Assembly (NCBI GenBank): GCA_023393015.1
Contig: JAEWMY010000026.1
Location: 1 to 64,000, forward strand
Direction of reading: 5' to 3'
DNA length: 64,000 nt
Source: Spirochaetota bacterium
GTDB lineage: Bacteria; Spirochaetota; Spirochaetia; Treponematales; Treponemataceae
A program made the position numbers and the translations under genes. Below the pieces are notes generated by a model, which saw only the letters and a program-made list of their open reading frames with translations, did no database searches and had not been told where the DNA came from. Below are positions 56,427 to 64,000 of the stretch, in pieces (the stretch's first letter is position 1; every line of letters begins with the position of its first letter).

Positions 56427-57623
56427 ATGGACGCGCAGAGAAAGGCCTTACAGTCATTGACCGTATCCCTCGACGAACGCCGGCAGGAACTTCAGGAGAC
56501 GTACAGGAATTTCGGGGAAGCGATATTTTCCGATTCGGCGAATCCCTCGGTTCCGCTCGTAGCCCTTTCGCAGGAAAGAAGCGATTCATGGAGGGAGCTC
56601 ATGTCCGCGCGCGAGCGCGACGCCACCGCCATCCTCGACATACGCACGGCCATGACGAGAAAAAGGGAGATCGAGCAGTTCAAGAGGGAACTCGCCGCGA
56701 CATCGGCAGCGCTCGATTCGGAATACGGGGAAAGGCTCGCCGTCGCGGGAAAGGCCATGTTCGAAAACTATAGCGAGGATTACGCCCCGTGGTTTTCTTC
56801 CGCCTACGAGAAGGCCTCCGTCGAGGGGGCCGCCCTCATGGATCTCGAAAGAAGGAAGGACGCGCTTCGCCGTGAGTTGGAGGAAACGGGATTTCTCGGG
56901 AAGATGGTTTCCCAACTCAGGATGAACGGGGTAGAGGCGAGCGTGAGACGGCAACGGGACAGGATATCAGAGATACTCGCCGAAGGCGCCCGCTCCCTCG
57001 CGGAGGGCGGCGGATTCGACGCCCTCCGCGAATCCGGAAAGATGACCGGCGAGCTGGCGGCGGCCGTGGAGTCCGTCATCGAAACGGGCGATCGGATACG
57101 CTCGCTCGGGGAGCGCGCCCTATCGATGGAGGCGGAGCTCGCGGCTTCGGCGGAAACGCTCGCGGCTCGGGGTGCCGAGGGCAACGCCCAGCGGCGCGTC
57201 GAGGAACTGGGAGCGCGCGTGCGCGACGCCGACCGCAGGATAGAGACCCTCTGCGTCCTCGCCGCGCGGGATTATTGCGACACCTTCATGGACGAAACCG
57301 GGATTCCGCTCGCGGGCGATCGCCCCGGCGATTCGCGTTTCGGCGACGCGGGGACGTACGCGCGCCAACTCGGGGACGTTTCCTCGCTTCGCGGGGACAT
57401 ACGCGGGATACGGCGCTCCATAGAATCACTCGAAACCTCCATGAAGATCGAATCTCTCGAACGGAGCGTGCAGGCCATGAAAAAGAACGTCGCCGATTGC
57501 GAGCGGAAGATGGCGAGTCTCGAAACGCAGGCCGCCTCAATGCGCGAGGCGATTGCCTCCGCTTCGGCCGAACGCGAGGAGCTCATCGCCCGCAAGGCGG
57601 AGATAGACAAGACAATGGCGTGA
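56427..57623 (+). CDS. Coiled-coil protein of unknown function
   Basis: 398-residue soluble protein, mostly helical. Coiled-coil segments lie at about 1-30, 60-110, 135-190 and 315-398, with heptad patterns and many Glu/Arg/Ala. No signal peptide, membrane helix or enzyme motif. A central part (about 190-300) is Gly-rich and may be a hinge. Its leaderless-type promoter leaves 6 nt before the ATG. It is 34 bp upstream of parE, with a separate parE promoter in that space, so cotranscription is possible but not required. It could be structural or chromosome-associated by context only. Confidence 0.7.
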   Translation: MDAQRKALQSLTVSLDERRQELQETYRNFGEAIFSDSANPSVPLVALSQERSDSWRELMSARERDATAILDIRTAMTRKREIEQFKRELAATSAALDSEYGERLAVAGKAMFENYSEDYAPWFSSAYEKASVEGAALMDLERRKDALRRELEETGFLGKMVSQLRMNGVEASVRRQRDRISEILAEGARSLAEGGGFDALRESGKMTGELAAAVESVIETGDRIRSLGERALSMEAELAASAETLAARGAEGNAQRRVEELGARVRDADRRIETLCVLAARDYCDTFMDETGIPLAGDRPGDSRFGDAGTYARQLGDVSSLRGDIRGIRRSIESLETSMKIESLERSVQAMKKNVADCERKMASLETQAASMREAIASASAEREELIARKAEIDKTMA

Positions 57624-57648
57624 CGCGCGCGTTTATATCTGATATACT
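57620..57648 (+). promoter_or_regulatory. parE-parC promoter
   Basis: -35 GTGACG (57620-57625), 17-bp spacer, -10 TATACT (57643-57648). The ATG at 57658 is 9 nt further on, with no ribosome site. Confidence 0.55.
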
Positions 57649-57657
57649 GTCACGGCT

Positions 57658-59475
57658 ATGGCAAAAAAAACCGCAGATTACGACGAGTCCAAGATAAAGA
57701 CCCTGAGCTCGCTCGAGCATATCCGGCTCAGGACGGGGATGTACATCGGACGCCTCGGGGACGGCTCGAATCCGGACGACGGAATTTACATACTCGTCAA
57801 GGAAGTCATCGACAATTCCATCGATGAATTCATCATGGGAAACGGAAAGCGGATCGACATCGCGCTCAAGAACAACCAGGTGAGCGTGCGCGACTACGGC
57901 CGGGGCATACCCCTCGGCAAGGTGGTCGAGTGCGTGTCCGTCATCAATACCGGCGCGAAGTACAACGACGACGTGTTCCAGTTTTCCGTCGGGTTGAACG
58001 GCGTCGGCACCAAGGCGGTCAACGCCCTTTCGAGCTGGTTCAGGGTGCTGTCCGTACGCGACGGGAAGTGCGCCGAGGCGATCTTCGAGCGGGGCGTGCT
58101 GAAAAGCGAGCGCAAGGGAACCGTAAAGCCGGACGTTAAAAACGGTACCCTCGTCGAGTTTATCCCCGACACGGACCTGTTCGCCGACTACGAGTTCAAC
58201 CTCGAGTTCCTCGAAAAACGCCTGTGGAACTACGCCTACCTGAACGCCGGGCTCGTTCTGACGTTCAACGGGCAAAAATACGTTTCGTCAAACGGCCTTC
58301 TCGACCTTCTCGACTCGGAGGTCGGCGAAGACCATATCTACCCCGTCGGATACTACAAGAACAAGCAACTCGAGTTCGCCTTCACCCACTCAAACAACTA
58401 CGGCGAGAACTATTTTTCGTTCGTGAACGGACAGTATACCTCCGACGGAGGCACGCATCTTTCCGCGTTCAAGGAAGGGTTCCTGAAGGGGATCAACGAG
58501 TATTTCCGGAAAAACTACAAGAGCGAGGACGTGCGCGAGGGAACCGCCGCCGCCGTCGCGGTCAAGATCCAGTCGCCCGTGTTCGAGAGTCAGACGAAAA
58601 ACAAGCTCGGCAACACGGAGGTACGCGCCTGGATCGTGAATCAGACGAAGTCGGGAGTCGACGACTGGCTCCACAAGAACCCCGAGGCCGCCCGACAGCT
58701 CGAGCAGAAGATCCTGGCTAACGAGAAGCTCCGGACGGAACTCAATTCGGTAAAGAAGGAAGCGAAGGAAGCCGCCAAGAAAATCGCCCTCAAGATACCG
58801 AAGCTCAAGGACTGCAAGTACCATCTCGGCGACGCGAAGAAGGGCGAGAACACGATGATCTTCCTGACCGAGGGCGACTCGGCGTCGGGGTCGATGGTCT
58901 CGAGCCGCGACGTATATACGCAGGCAATTTTCAGCCTGCGCGGCAAGTGCGAGAACATGTACGGAAAGAAACGGGTCGACATCTACAAGAACGCCGAGCT
59001 CTATAACGTCATGATGGCCCTCGGGATAGAGAACGACATCGAGGGCTTGAGGTATTCGAAAATCGTCATCGCGACCGATGCCGACAACGACGGTTTCCAC
59101 ATCCGGAACCTGCTGTTGACCTTTTTTCTGAGCTTCTTCGAGGAACTCGTTACGTCGGGGCGCGTCTACATCCTCGAGACCCCGCTGTTCCGCGTGCGAA
59201 ACAAGAAGGAAACCCGCTACTGCTATTCGGAGAAGGAACGCGACGCGGAGACGAAGCGGCTCGGGTCGTCCGCCGAGGTAACGCGATTCAAGGGACTCGG
59301 AGAGATCAATCCGAGCGAGTTCGGCCAGTTTATCGGGGCGGACATCAAGCTTCTGCCCGTGACGGTGCAGAGCCTCAAGAACATCCCCGGCATCCTCGAG
59401 TTTTATATGGGAAAGAACACGCCCGAGCGCCGGGAGTTCATCATGAACAATCTCCTCCCGGAGGTGGACGCGTAA
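57658..59475 (+). CDS. parE: DNA topoisomerase IV subunit B (ParE type)
   Basis: 605-residue GyrB/ParE family ATPase subunit. The GHKL ATP site is intact (EVIDNSIDEFIMG, DYGRGIPLGK, GLNGVGTKAVNALS). The transducer lysine is in the QTKNKLGN segment, and the TOPRIM domain has LTEGDSASGS and ATDADNDG for metal binding. The C-terminus keeps RFKGLGEINPSEF. It is shorter than GyrB and lacks the GyrB-specific insert, as expected for ParE-type subunits paired with a short ParC. It decatenates daughter chromosomes with ParC. The parC gene starts 1 bp after its stop. Confidence 0.9.
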   Translation: MAKKTADYDESKIKTLSSLEHIRLRTGMYIGRLGDGSNPDDGIYILVKEVIDNSIDEFIMGNGKRIDIALKNNQVSVRDYGRGIPLGKVVECVSVINTGAKYNDDVFQFSVGLNGVGTKAVNALSSWFRVLSVRDGKCAEAIFERGVLKSERKGTVKPDVKNGTLVEFIPDTDLFADYEFNLEFLEKRLWNYAYLNAGLVLTFNGQKYVSSNGLLDLLDSEVGEDHIYPVGYYKNKQLEFAFTHSNNYGENYFSFVNGQYTSDGGTHLSAFKEGFLKGINEYFRKNYKSEDVREGTAAAVAVKIQSPVFESQTKNKLGNTEVRAWIVNQTKSGVDDWLHKNPEAARQLEQKILANEKLRTELNSVKKEAKEAAKKIALKIPKLKDCKYHLGDAKKGENTMIFLTEGDSASGSMVSSRDVYTQAIFSLRGKCENMYGKKRVDIYKNAELYNVMMALGIENDIEGLRYSKIVIATDADNDGFHIRNLLLTFFLSFFEELVTSGRVYILETPLFRVRNKKETRYCYSEKERDAETKRLGSSAEVTRFKGLGEINPSEFGQFIGADIKLLPVTVQSLKNIPGILEFYMGKNTPERREFIMNNLLPEVDA

Positions 59476-59476
59476 C

Positions 59477-61543
59477 ATGGATTACATAAAGACGCTTTTC
59501 AACCGCAACTTCCTCGAATACGCGAGCTACGTCATACGCGACCGCGCGATTCCGGACCTCGAGGACGGACTGAAGCCTGTTCAGCGGAGAATTCTGCACA
59601 CGCTCTTCGAGATCGACGACGGGAAATTCCACAAGGTGGCGAACGTCGTCGGCCAGTGCATGAAGTACCATCCGCACGGGGACGCCTCCATCGGGGACGC
59701 CCTCGTGGTGCTCGCCAACAAGGACCTCTTCATAGACAAGCAGGGAAATTTCGGAAACGTGTTCACGGGCGACCGTTCCTCGGCCGCCCGTTACATCGAG
59801 TGCCGCGCGACGCCGTTCGCGAAGGAACTCATGTACAATCCCGACATCACCAGTTACGTGCCCTCGTACGACGGACGCAACCGCGAGCCGACCGCGTTCC
59901 GCGCGAAACTGCCGGTCGTCCTCGCGCTCGGCGCCGAGGGAATCGCCGTCGGAATGTCAACGAAGATCCTGCCCCACAACATACGCGAGCTCATCGAGGC
60001 GGAAATCCTCTGCCTCGAGGGGAAGCCGTTCAGGCTGTACCCGGATTTTCCCACCGGCGGTCTCGTCGACGTTTCCGACTACGACGACGGAAGGGGAAAG
60101 GTGCTCGTCCGGGCTAAGTTCGACACGTCCGACGAGAAGCGGATCGTCATCCGCGAGCTCCCGTTCGGAAGCACGACGGAAAGCGTGATCGCCTCCATCG
60201 AGGCGGCGGCGCGGTCCGGCAAGCTCAAGGTGTCGGAGATCAACGACTTTACCGCCGAGGAAGTGGAGATAGAGATCAAGCTCCAGCGCGGCGTGTATTC
60301 GGCCGACATGATCGACGCGCTGCACGCGTTTACCGAGTGCGAACAGTCGATATCCTGCAACCTCCTCGTCATCAAGGACAACTATCCCGTCGTCATGACG
60401 GTGACCGACGTCATAAAGGACCACGCGAAGCGGCTCGTCAGAATACTCAAAGAGGAACTCGAACTCGAGAAGAGAAACCAGACCGAGCGGCTGCACATGC
60501 GCACCCTCGAGCGCATCTTCATCGAAGAACGCATTTACAAGAAGATCGAGAGCATGAAAACCGCCGACGGCGTCGTCAAGGCCGTCCTGCGGGGTTTCGA
60601 GCCGTTCGCGGACGAACTCGTGCGCGAGGTTACCGAGGACGACGTGGACCGCCTCCTCAAGATCCCGATCAGGCGCATATCCCTCTATGACATCAACAAG
60701 AACAGGGAAGAAGTCGCGGCCATCAACGCGCGCATAAAGGAAATCAACAAGCTTTTGAAGAACCTCGTGGGATACGCGGTGTCCGTCCTGAAGTCCTTCC
60801 TCGGAAAGCTCGACCCCGAGGTTACCGCCCGACGCACCGAGCTCGCGAGGTTTACGAAAGTCGACGTCAAGGAAGCTGTCACCCGCGACACCTCGCTCAG
60901 GTACGACGCGGAAGCGGGGTATCTCGGAACGAGCGTCTCGGGCGGAACGGAAATCATGAAGGTCACCCCGTACGACAGGATAATCGTCATGAGGCGAAGC
61001 GGCGTGTATACCGTCATGGACGTTCCCGAGAAGCTCTTCGTCGACAAGGGAATGTGGTACTGCGGTTTTTCCGAGAAGGAAGTGCTTTCGAACGTCCTTT
61101 TCACCATCGTCTACCGCGACGGAAAGACCGGATACCCCTGCATCAAGCGCTGTAGGATCGAGGGCTATATCCTGAACCGCGACTACATGCTGGTTCCCGA
61201 CGGCTCGGACATCCTGTACGTGGGCACGAAGGACAAGTTCTCCTTTACCGTTCGGTACGTTCCGAAGCCGCGACTCAAGACGCTCGAGGAGACGTTCAAG
61301 GCGCACGATTTCGCGGAGAAGGGGCTCAAGACGCTCGGAGTCAGGCTCGCGAACCGCGAGGCGAAATCGGCGGTACTCGCCGAGACCGCGCCGACGGGCG
61401 GTTTGCGAAAGGCAGCCGAGGCGAAAGCCGCGGGAGCGACGGGCGCCAAGGCCACGGCCTCCAAGGCCGCAGGCGCGAAGGCGACAAAAACGTCGACGGT
61501 CGCCAAGTCCGCCAAAACCGCGAAGGGAAAGAAGACGAAGTAA
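59477..61543 (+). CDS. parC: DNA topoisomerase IV subunit A (ParC type)
   Basis: 688-residue breakage-reunion subunit. The catalytic tyrosine is in SSAARYIECR; the quinolone-region sequence is HPHGDASIGDALV. The core winged-helix and coiled-coil arms are present, followed by a short C-terminal region in place of the full GyrA pinwheel. The last 80 residues are Lys/Ala/Thr-rich (KAAGATGAKAT, AKSAKTAKGKKTK), a histone-H1-like tail expected to contact DNA. It begins 1 bp after parE and is followed by a strong terminator. Confidence 0.9.
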   Translation: MDYIKTLFNRNFLEYASYVIRDRAIPDLEDGLKPVQRRILHTLFEIDDGKFHKVANVVGQCMKYHPHGDASIGDALVVLANKDLFIDKQGNFGNVFTGDRSSAARYIECRATPFAKELMYNPDITSYVPSYDGRNREPTAFRAKLPVVLALGAEGIAVGMSTKILPHNIRELIEAEILCLEGKPFRLYPDFPTGGLVDVSDYDDGRGKVLVRAKFDTSDEKRIVIRELPFGSTTESVIASIEAAARSGKLKVSEINDFTAEEVEIEIKLQRGVYSADMIDALHAFTECEQSISCNLLVIKDNYPVVMTVTDVIKDHAKRLVRILKEELELEKRNQTERLHMRTLERIFIEERIYKKIESMKTADGVVKAVLRGFEPFADELVREVTEDDVDRLLKIPIRRISLYDINKNREEVAAINARIKEINKLLKNLVGYAVSVLKSFLGKLDPEVTARRTELARFTKVDVKEAVTRDTSLRYDAEAGYLGTSVSGGTEIMKVTPYDRIIVMRRSGVYTVMDVPEKLFVDKGMWYCGFSEKEVLSNVLFTIVYRDGKTGYPCIKRCRIEGYILNRDYMLVPDGSDILYVGTKDKFSFTVRYVPKPRLKTLEETFKAHDFAEKGLKTLGVRLANREAKSAVLAETAPTGGLRKAAEAKAAGATGAKATASKAAGAKATKTSTVAKSAKTAKGKKTK

Positions 61544-61558
61544 CCGCCGTAAGACGCG

Positions 61559-61591
61559 AAAACCCCGGGCGACCGGGGTTTTCTTTTTTTT
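61559..61591 (+). terminator. Intrinsic terminator after parC
   Basis: Perfect 10-bp stem AAAACCCCGG (61559-61568) / CCGGGGTTTT (61573-61582), loop GCGA, then CTTTTTTTTT. Confidence 0.92.
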
Positions 61592-61611
61592 TCCCGCTCG
61601 TCGCGGTCAGT

Positions 61612-62298
61612 TCATTCGAGCGCGAGCGCGAGCGCCGAACCCGAGGTAATCGTCACTTGCGTTGTCGGAAGCGACAGGCCGGACAGTATGAGGGACGTGG
61701 ATTGCGCGCTCGGCAGTCCCGTTATCCGTATCGAGTCCATGGTGTCGAGCTTCATGGCGAGCGGAGAACTGAGGATATCCTTCGAGAGTTTCATGGATCC
61801 GCTTCCCGCTCGGGCGATCCGCCTCTGCCCGACCGCGCTTACGCATATGACTGAACCCTCGCGCACGACGAGACGGTCTCCCATGTCGAAGATCGTTCCG
61901 CGGACGGACGCCGTGGCGATCGGGCTCTTCACGGTAAAGCCGTTTTTCTTGTTGTTCAGGGACTTGACCTCGGCCCTGACGTTTCCGACCTCGAGATATA
62001 GCTCCGTATCGACCGTATCCTCGCGCTCGACGAGTTGACTGAGCGTCATCCGCGTAAGCGGCTTGACGGTCAGCACGGACGCGCCGAGGCGAATCGTTGT
62101 CTCCGACTTGAAACCGGTAGATATCATGGCGCCGGGTTGCAGCTTGTCTCCGGCCTTGAGGGGTTTCCACGCGCCCTGTCCCTCCCGGAATTCCACCTTT
62201 CCCGAGACGGCAACTATGTCGCCCGTAAGCGCGCTGACGCCGTACGACGTCAGGAACGCGAACGCGAATGTCAAAAGTAACCGTTTGGCTATCGTCAT
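61612..62298 (-). CDS. FecR-domain exported protein
   Basis: 228-residue protein with a signal peptide (about 1-23) and a FecR-type domain (about 25-140): VSGKVEFREGQGAWKPLKAGDKL, GAMISTGFKSETTIRL, and FTVKSPIATASVRGT. The C-terminal part is Ser/Ala/Leu-rich without clear homology. No membrane segment after the signal is seen, so it may be periplasmic. FecR proteins relay signals or fold as beta-solenoids. It is the third gene of a minus-strand set with the barrel protein and a secreted protein, 27 bp after the barrel gene stop. Confidence 0.85.
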   Translation of the reverse strand: MTIAKRLLLTFAFAFLTSYGVSALTGDIVAVSGKVEFREGQGAWKPLKAGDKLQPGAMISTGFKSETTIRLGASVLTVKPLTRMTLSQLVEREDTVDTELYLEVGNVRAEVKSLNNKKNGFTVKSPIATASVRGTIFDMGDRLVVREGSVICVSAVGQRRIARAGSGSMKLSKDILSSPLAMKLDTMDSIRITGLPSAQSTSLILSGLSLPTTQVTITSGSALALALE

Positions 62299-62325
62299 CG
62301 GAACCTCCCTGAGATTATCGTCGCG

Positions 62326-63510
62326 CTATAACCCGAATATCGCGGTAAGTTCCGCCTGATACTGGGTATCCATCTCGTTCGGGATCAGCACGGTTCCCGA
62401 GAACCGGATATTGAGATCGCTCGTGGCGCGGAAGGTCGCTCCCGCGTTGAGTTCCGTCGCGCTGTAGAGGCCGTCCTGGAGCGATACCTCTCCCGACCTG
62501 AAGAAGATGTTGCCGATTACGTCGAAGTTGAGGTACTTGAAGGGATTGTAGTACCACCCCGCGGAGGCCTTGATGAGGTTCGTATACCCTGAACCGTACA
62601 TGACGCCGGATGTCTGTTCGGTTATCGGCAGGAACGTCGTGAGCACGCTGCCTTCGGCGGTCGTATAGAGGAGCGAACCGAAAAAGCGGTTGTTCGGGAG
62701 CGGAAAGACGTCGACGCGCACCGAGGCGGCGGCCGCGTTCTCCGAGTAGGTTTGGGTCGTCTCCTTGATCCCCGTCTGAAACGTTCCCGTGGCGGTAAGG
62801 AATATCGTGTCCGTTACCGGCCCCGATACCATCACGGTTCCGTACGCGGTATGGACGGTTTCGCCCGCGGTGTCGACCATGTCGCGCAAGTCGAACTGCC
62901 CCAGTCCTTCGACGAAGAAATCCATCGGACCGAAGAACTCGGGAAAGTGGAAGGTCGCCTTGGCTACGGCCCGCTTGGCGCCGAGGGCGTAGACGTCGTC
63001 TGTCGACAAGTCCGCGTAATCGTCCGCGCTCATAACCGCCGCGGTTCCGCGGGCGTTCAGAAATCCGGTGTACCCCGCGATGATCGACATGTTTCCGAAC
63101 TCGAACGAACCGCGGAACTCCGCGCCGTCGATCGCCTGGTTGAAGATTATGCCGGTCAGGTCGGTGACGGGGAATCGCCCGAGATCGACATTGATCTGTG
63201 ACGAATCGTTTTTCACGGGTTCGAGGGTAAACCTGAAAAGATCGACGTTCAAATAATACGAGAAATCGTCCGACAGGAACGGTTTTTCCGCGTTGAAACT
63301 TCCCTCGAACGCGAAGGAGTTTCCGTCGCCCGATCCTATCGGCGCGGTGATCCATACCGACGCCCGGTGTTCCGTATACCAGTCTCCGTCCACGGCGTGT
63401 TGGTAGCCGGCGACGTTTTTCAACTCGGCGCCGAAGTCAATCGCGCGCGATACGGTGGGCAGGCCGAACGCGAGCAGGGCGGTCAGTGCGGCGATTCGCG
63501 CGTGTTTCAT
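62326..63510 (-). CDS. Predicted outer-membrane beta-barrel protein
   Basis: 394-residue exported protein: signal peptide (1-23, ending VSRAIDFG), then alternating hydrophobic beta-strand sequence through the whole length, ending with an aromatic-hydrophobic terminus (ELTAIFGL). No specific porin or transporter family is recognised. Its ATG overlaps the stop of the upstream gene (ATGA). The context with a FecR protein and another exported protein suggests an envelope operon. The C-terminus is leucine rather than the usual phenylalanine, which weakens the case for BAM recognition. Confidence 0.7.
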   Translation of the reverse strand: MKHARIAALTALLAFGLPTVSRAIDFGAELKNVAGYQHAVDGDWYTEHRASVWITAPIGSGDGNSFAFEGSFNAEKPFLSDDFSYYLNVDLFRFTLEPVKNDSSQINVDLGRFPVTDLTGIIFNQAIDGAEFRGSFEFGNMSIIAGYTGFLNARGTAAVMSADDYADLSTDDVYALGAKRAVAKATFHFPEFFGPMDFFVEGLGQFDLRDMVDTAGETVHTAYGTVMVSGPVTDTIFLTATGTFQTGIKETTQTYSENAAAASVRVDVFPLPNNRFFGSLLYTTAEGSVLTTFLPITEQTSGVMYGSGYTNLIKASAGWYYNPFKYLNFDVIGNIFFRSGEVSLQDGLYSATELNAGATFRATSDLNIRFSGTVLIPNEMDTQYQAELTAIFGL

Positions 63511-64000
63511 TTCTTCGCCTCCGGATCGGCGGGGGGCTTCGTCCCGCCGTCGCGACCGGCGTCAGCCACGCCGGGTTCGCGAAGTTTAGCCTCGGGCCAG
63601 GTTTCGAAAAACCTGCCGATGGCCCGTACCATCTCCGCGCCGGAAAGGATCTCGTCCGGATCCGTCCCGGCGGGCCAGAATTCCTCGTGCTTCAGTTCCC
63701 GCCAGGCGTATCGGGGGCTTTTCGTCAGTCGCCACATGAGTCCGCCGTCGAGTCCGTAATTCGACATGAAAAAATGCGAGGCGTTTCGTACGGTTATCGG
63801 CGTATCGGGACCGACGTCGGCGGGGAAGGAGCCGAACCGTTCGCACCAGGCAAAGGCCTCGACCGGTTCGATAGTCATTCCGTGTTCGCTCGCGACGAGG
63901 TACGCGAAGTCCCGATACGTCGCCGCTTCCCTGGCGAGTATATCCGAGACGGATTGCGCCGACTGGGCGCAAGCCGCGTAACCGGCCAGAACGACCGTTA
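63507..64000 (-). CDS. Exported protein, start beyond the window (partial)
   Basis: Minus-strand gene cut by the window end; about 164 residues are visible. Reading continues without a stop upstream of the ATG at 63878 to the window edge, and the visible N-terminal portion (TVVLAGYAACAQSAQSVSD) looks like the end of a signal peptide with an AQS cleavage site. The mature part has several Trp/Phe/Gly residues (AWCERFGSFPADVG, HFFMSNYGLDGGLMWRL) and a Pro/Lys/Ala-rich end. Family not recognised. Its stop overlaps the barrel gene start, so the genes are coupled. Confidence 0.65.
   Translation of the reverse strand, partial: TVVLAGYAACAQSAQSVSDILAREAATYRDFAYLVASEHGMTIEPVEAFAWCERFGSFPADVGPDTPITVRNASHFFMSNYGLDGGLMWRLTKSPRYAWRELKHEEFWPAGTDPDEILSGAEMVRAIGRFFETWPEAKLREPGVADAGRDGGTKPPADPEAKK

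Noticed and set aside
1..64000. tRNA, rRNA, insertion sequence or prophage genes
   Set aside because: No cloverleaf-like intergenic sequence, transposase motif, integrase or phage structural gene was found by reading through all gaps; a tRNAscan run would settle the tRNA question.

Overview
The window is about 64 kb of a high-GC bacterial chromosome, densely packed with genes on both strands. No rRNA, tRNA, CRISPR array, transposon, prophage or plasmid gene was seen. The gene set suggests a spirochaete of the Treponema/Spirochaeta kind. The clues are a polymer-forming FapA-like protein, a Maf/MptE-like motility glycosyltransferase, a short ParE/ParC pair with a Lys/Ala-rich tail, an EF-G paralogue with altered GTPase motifs, FecR and beta-barrel envelope proteins, and c-di-GMP and chemotaxis-like regulators. 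The lineage is an inference from gene content; no rRNA is present to confirm it.

Layout. 0-8 kb: mutS2, fapA, argR, pgi, ybaK, an M28 peptidase and an RRM RNA-binding protein. 8-13 kb: MATE transporter, hsp33, a BtrH-like lipoprotein and a MerR regulator. 13-20 kb: a minus-strand signalling operon (a small protein with a TYSGSL motif, PPP-type phosphatase, membrane Ser/Thr kinase, membrane FHA protein, secreted VWA-FHA protein). It runs divergently from a gene fusing the same TYSGSL domain to an HU-like DNA-binding domain. 20-26 kb: srkA, an XRE-cupin regulator, an unknown protein, a KDPG aldolase-VOC fusion opposite a KDG-type kinase, mgtC and a pseudouridine synthase. 26-28.4 kb: lemA and two TPM-domain proteins. 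28.4-34.1 kb: a TetR-controlled RND/MMPL export cassette with a LolA-like protein and an outer-membrane barrel. 34-37.7 kb: zwf, pgl and an orphan trpB. 37.8-43.7 kb: a soluble MCP-like protein, a variant HD-GYP protein, a two-TM protein and the Maf-like glycosyltransferase. 43.7-52.6 kb: cell-wall genes (PBP, lepB, LysM-M23, dacA), a propeller-deacetylase-like protein and asnS. 52.7-61.6 kb: citrate synthase, EF-G paralogue, a coiled-coil protein and topoisomerase IV. 61.6-64 kb: FecR, a barrel and a partial secreted protein.

Functional links. pgi, zwf, pgl, eda and kdgK lie in one region and fit glucose-6-phosphate oxidation feeding KDPG/KDG metabolism; 6-phosphogluconate dehydratase is not in this window. 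The 13-19.7 kb block holds a protein kinase, a matching phosphatase, two FHA phosphopeptide readers, a VWA domain and an HU-type DNA binder, and is the best candidate for an undescribed system.

A second pattern runs through the window. Many monocistronic or first genes have a good -10 hexamer only 6-10 nt before the start codon and no Shine-Dalgarno sequence (fapA, the M28 peptidase, MATE, hsp33, the gene at 22455, kdgK, pgl, asnS, the gene at 56427, parE). Downstream operon genes keep clear GGAGG-like sites. This suggests frequent leaderless transcription, and it fixes several start codons below.
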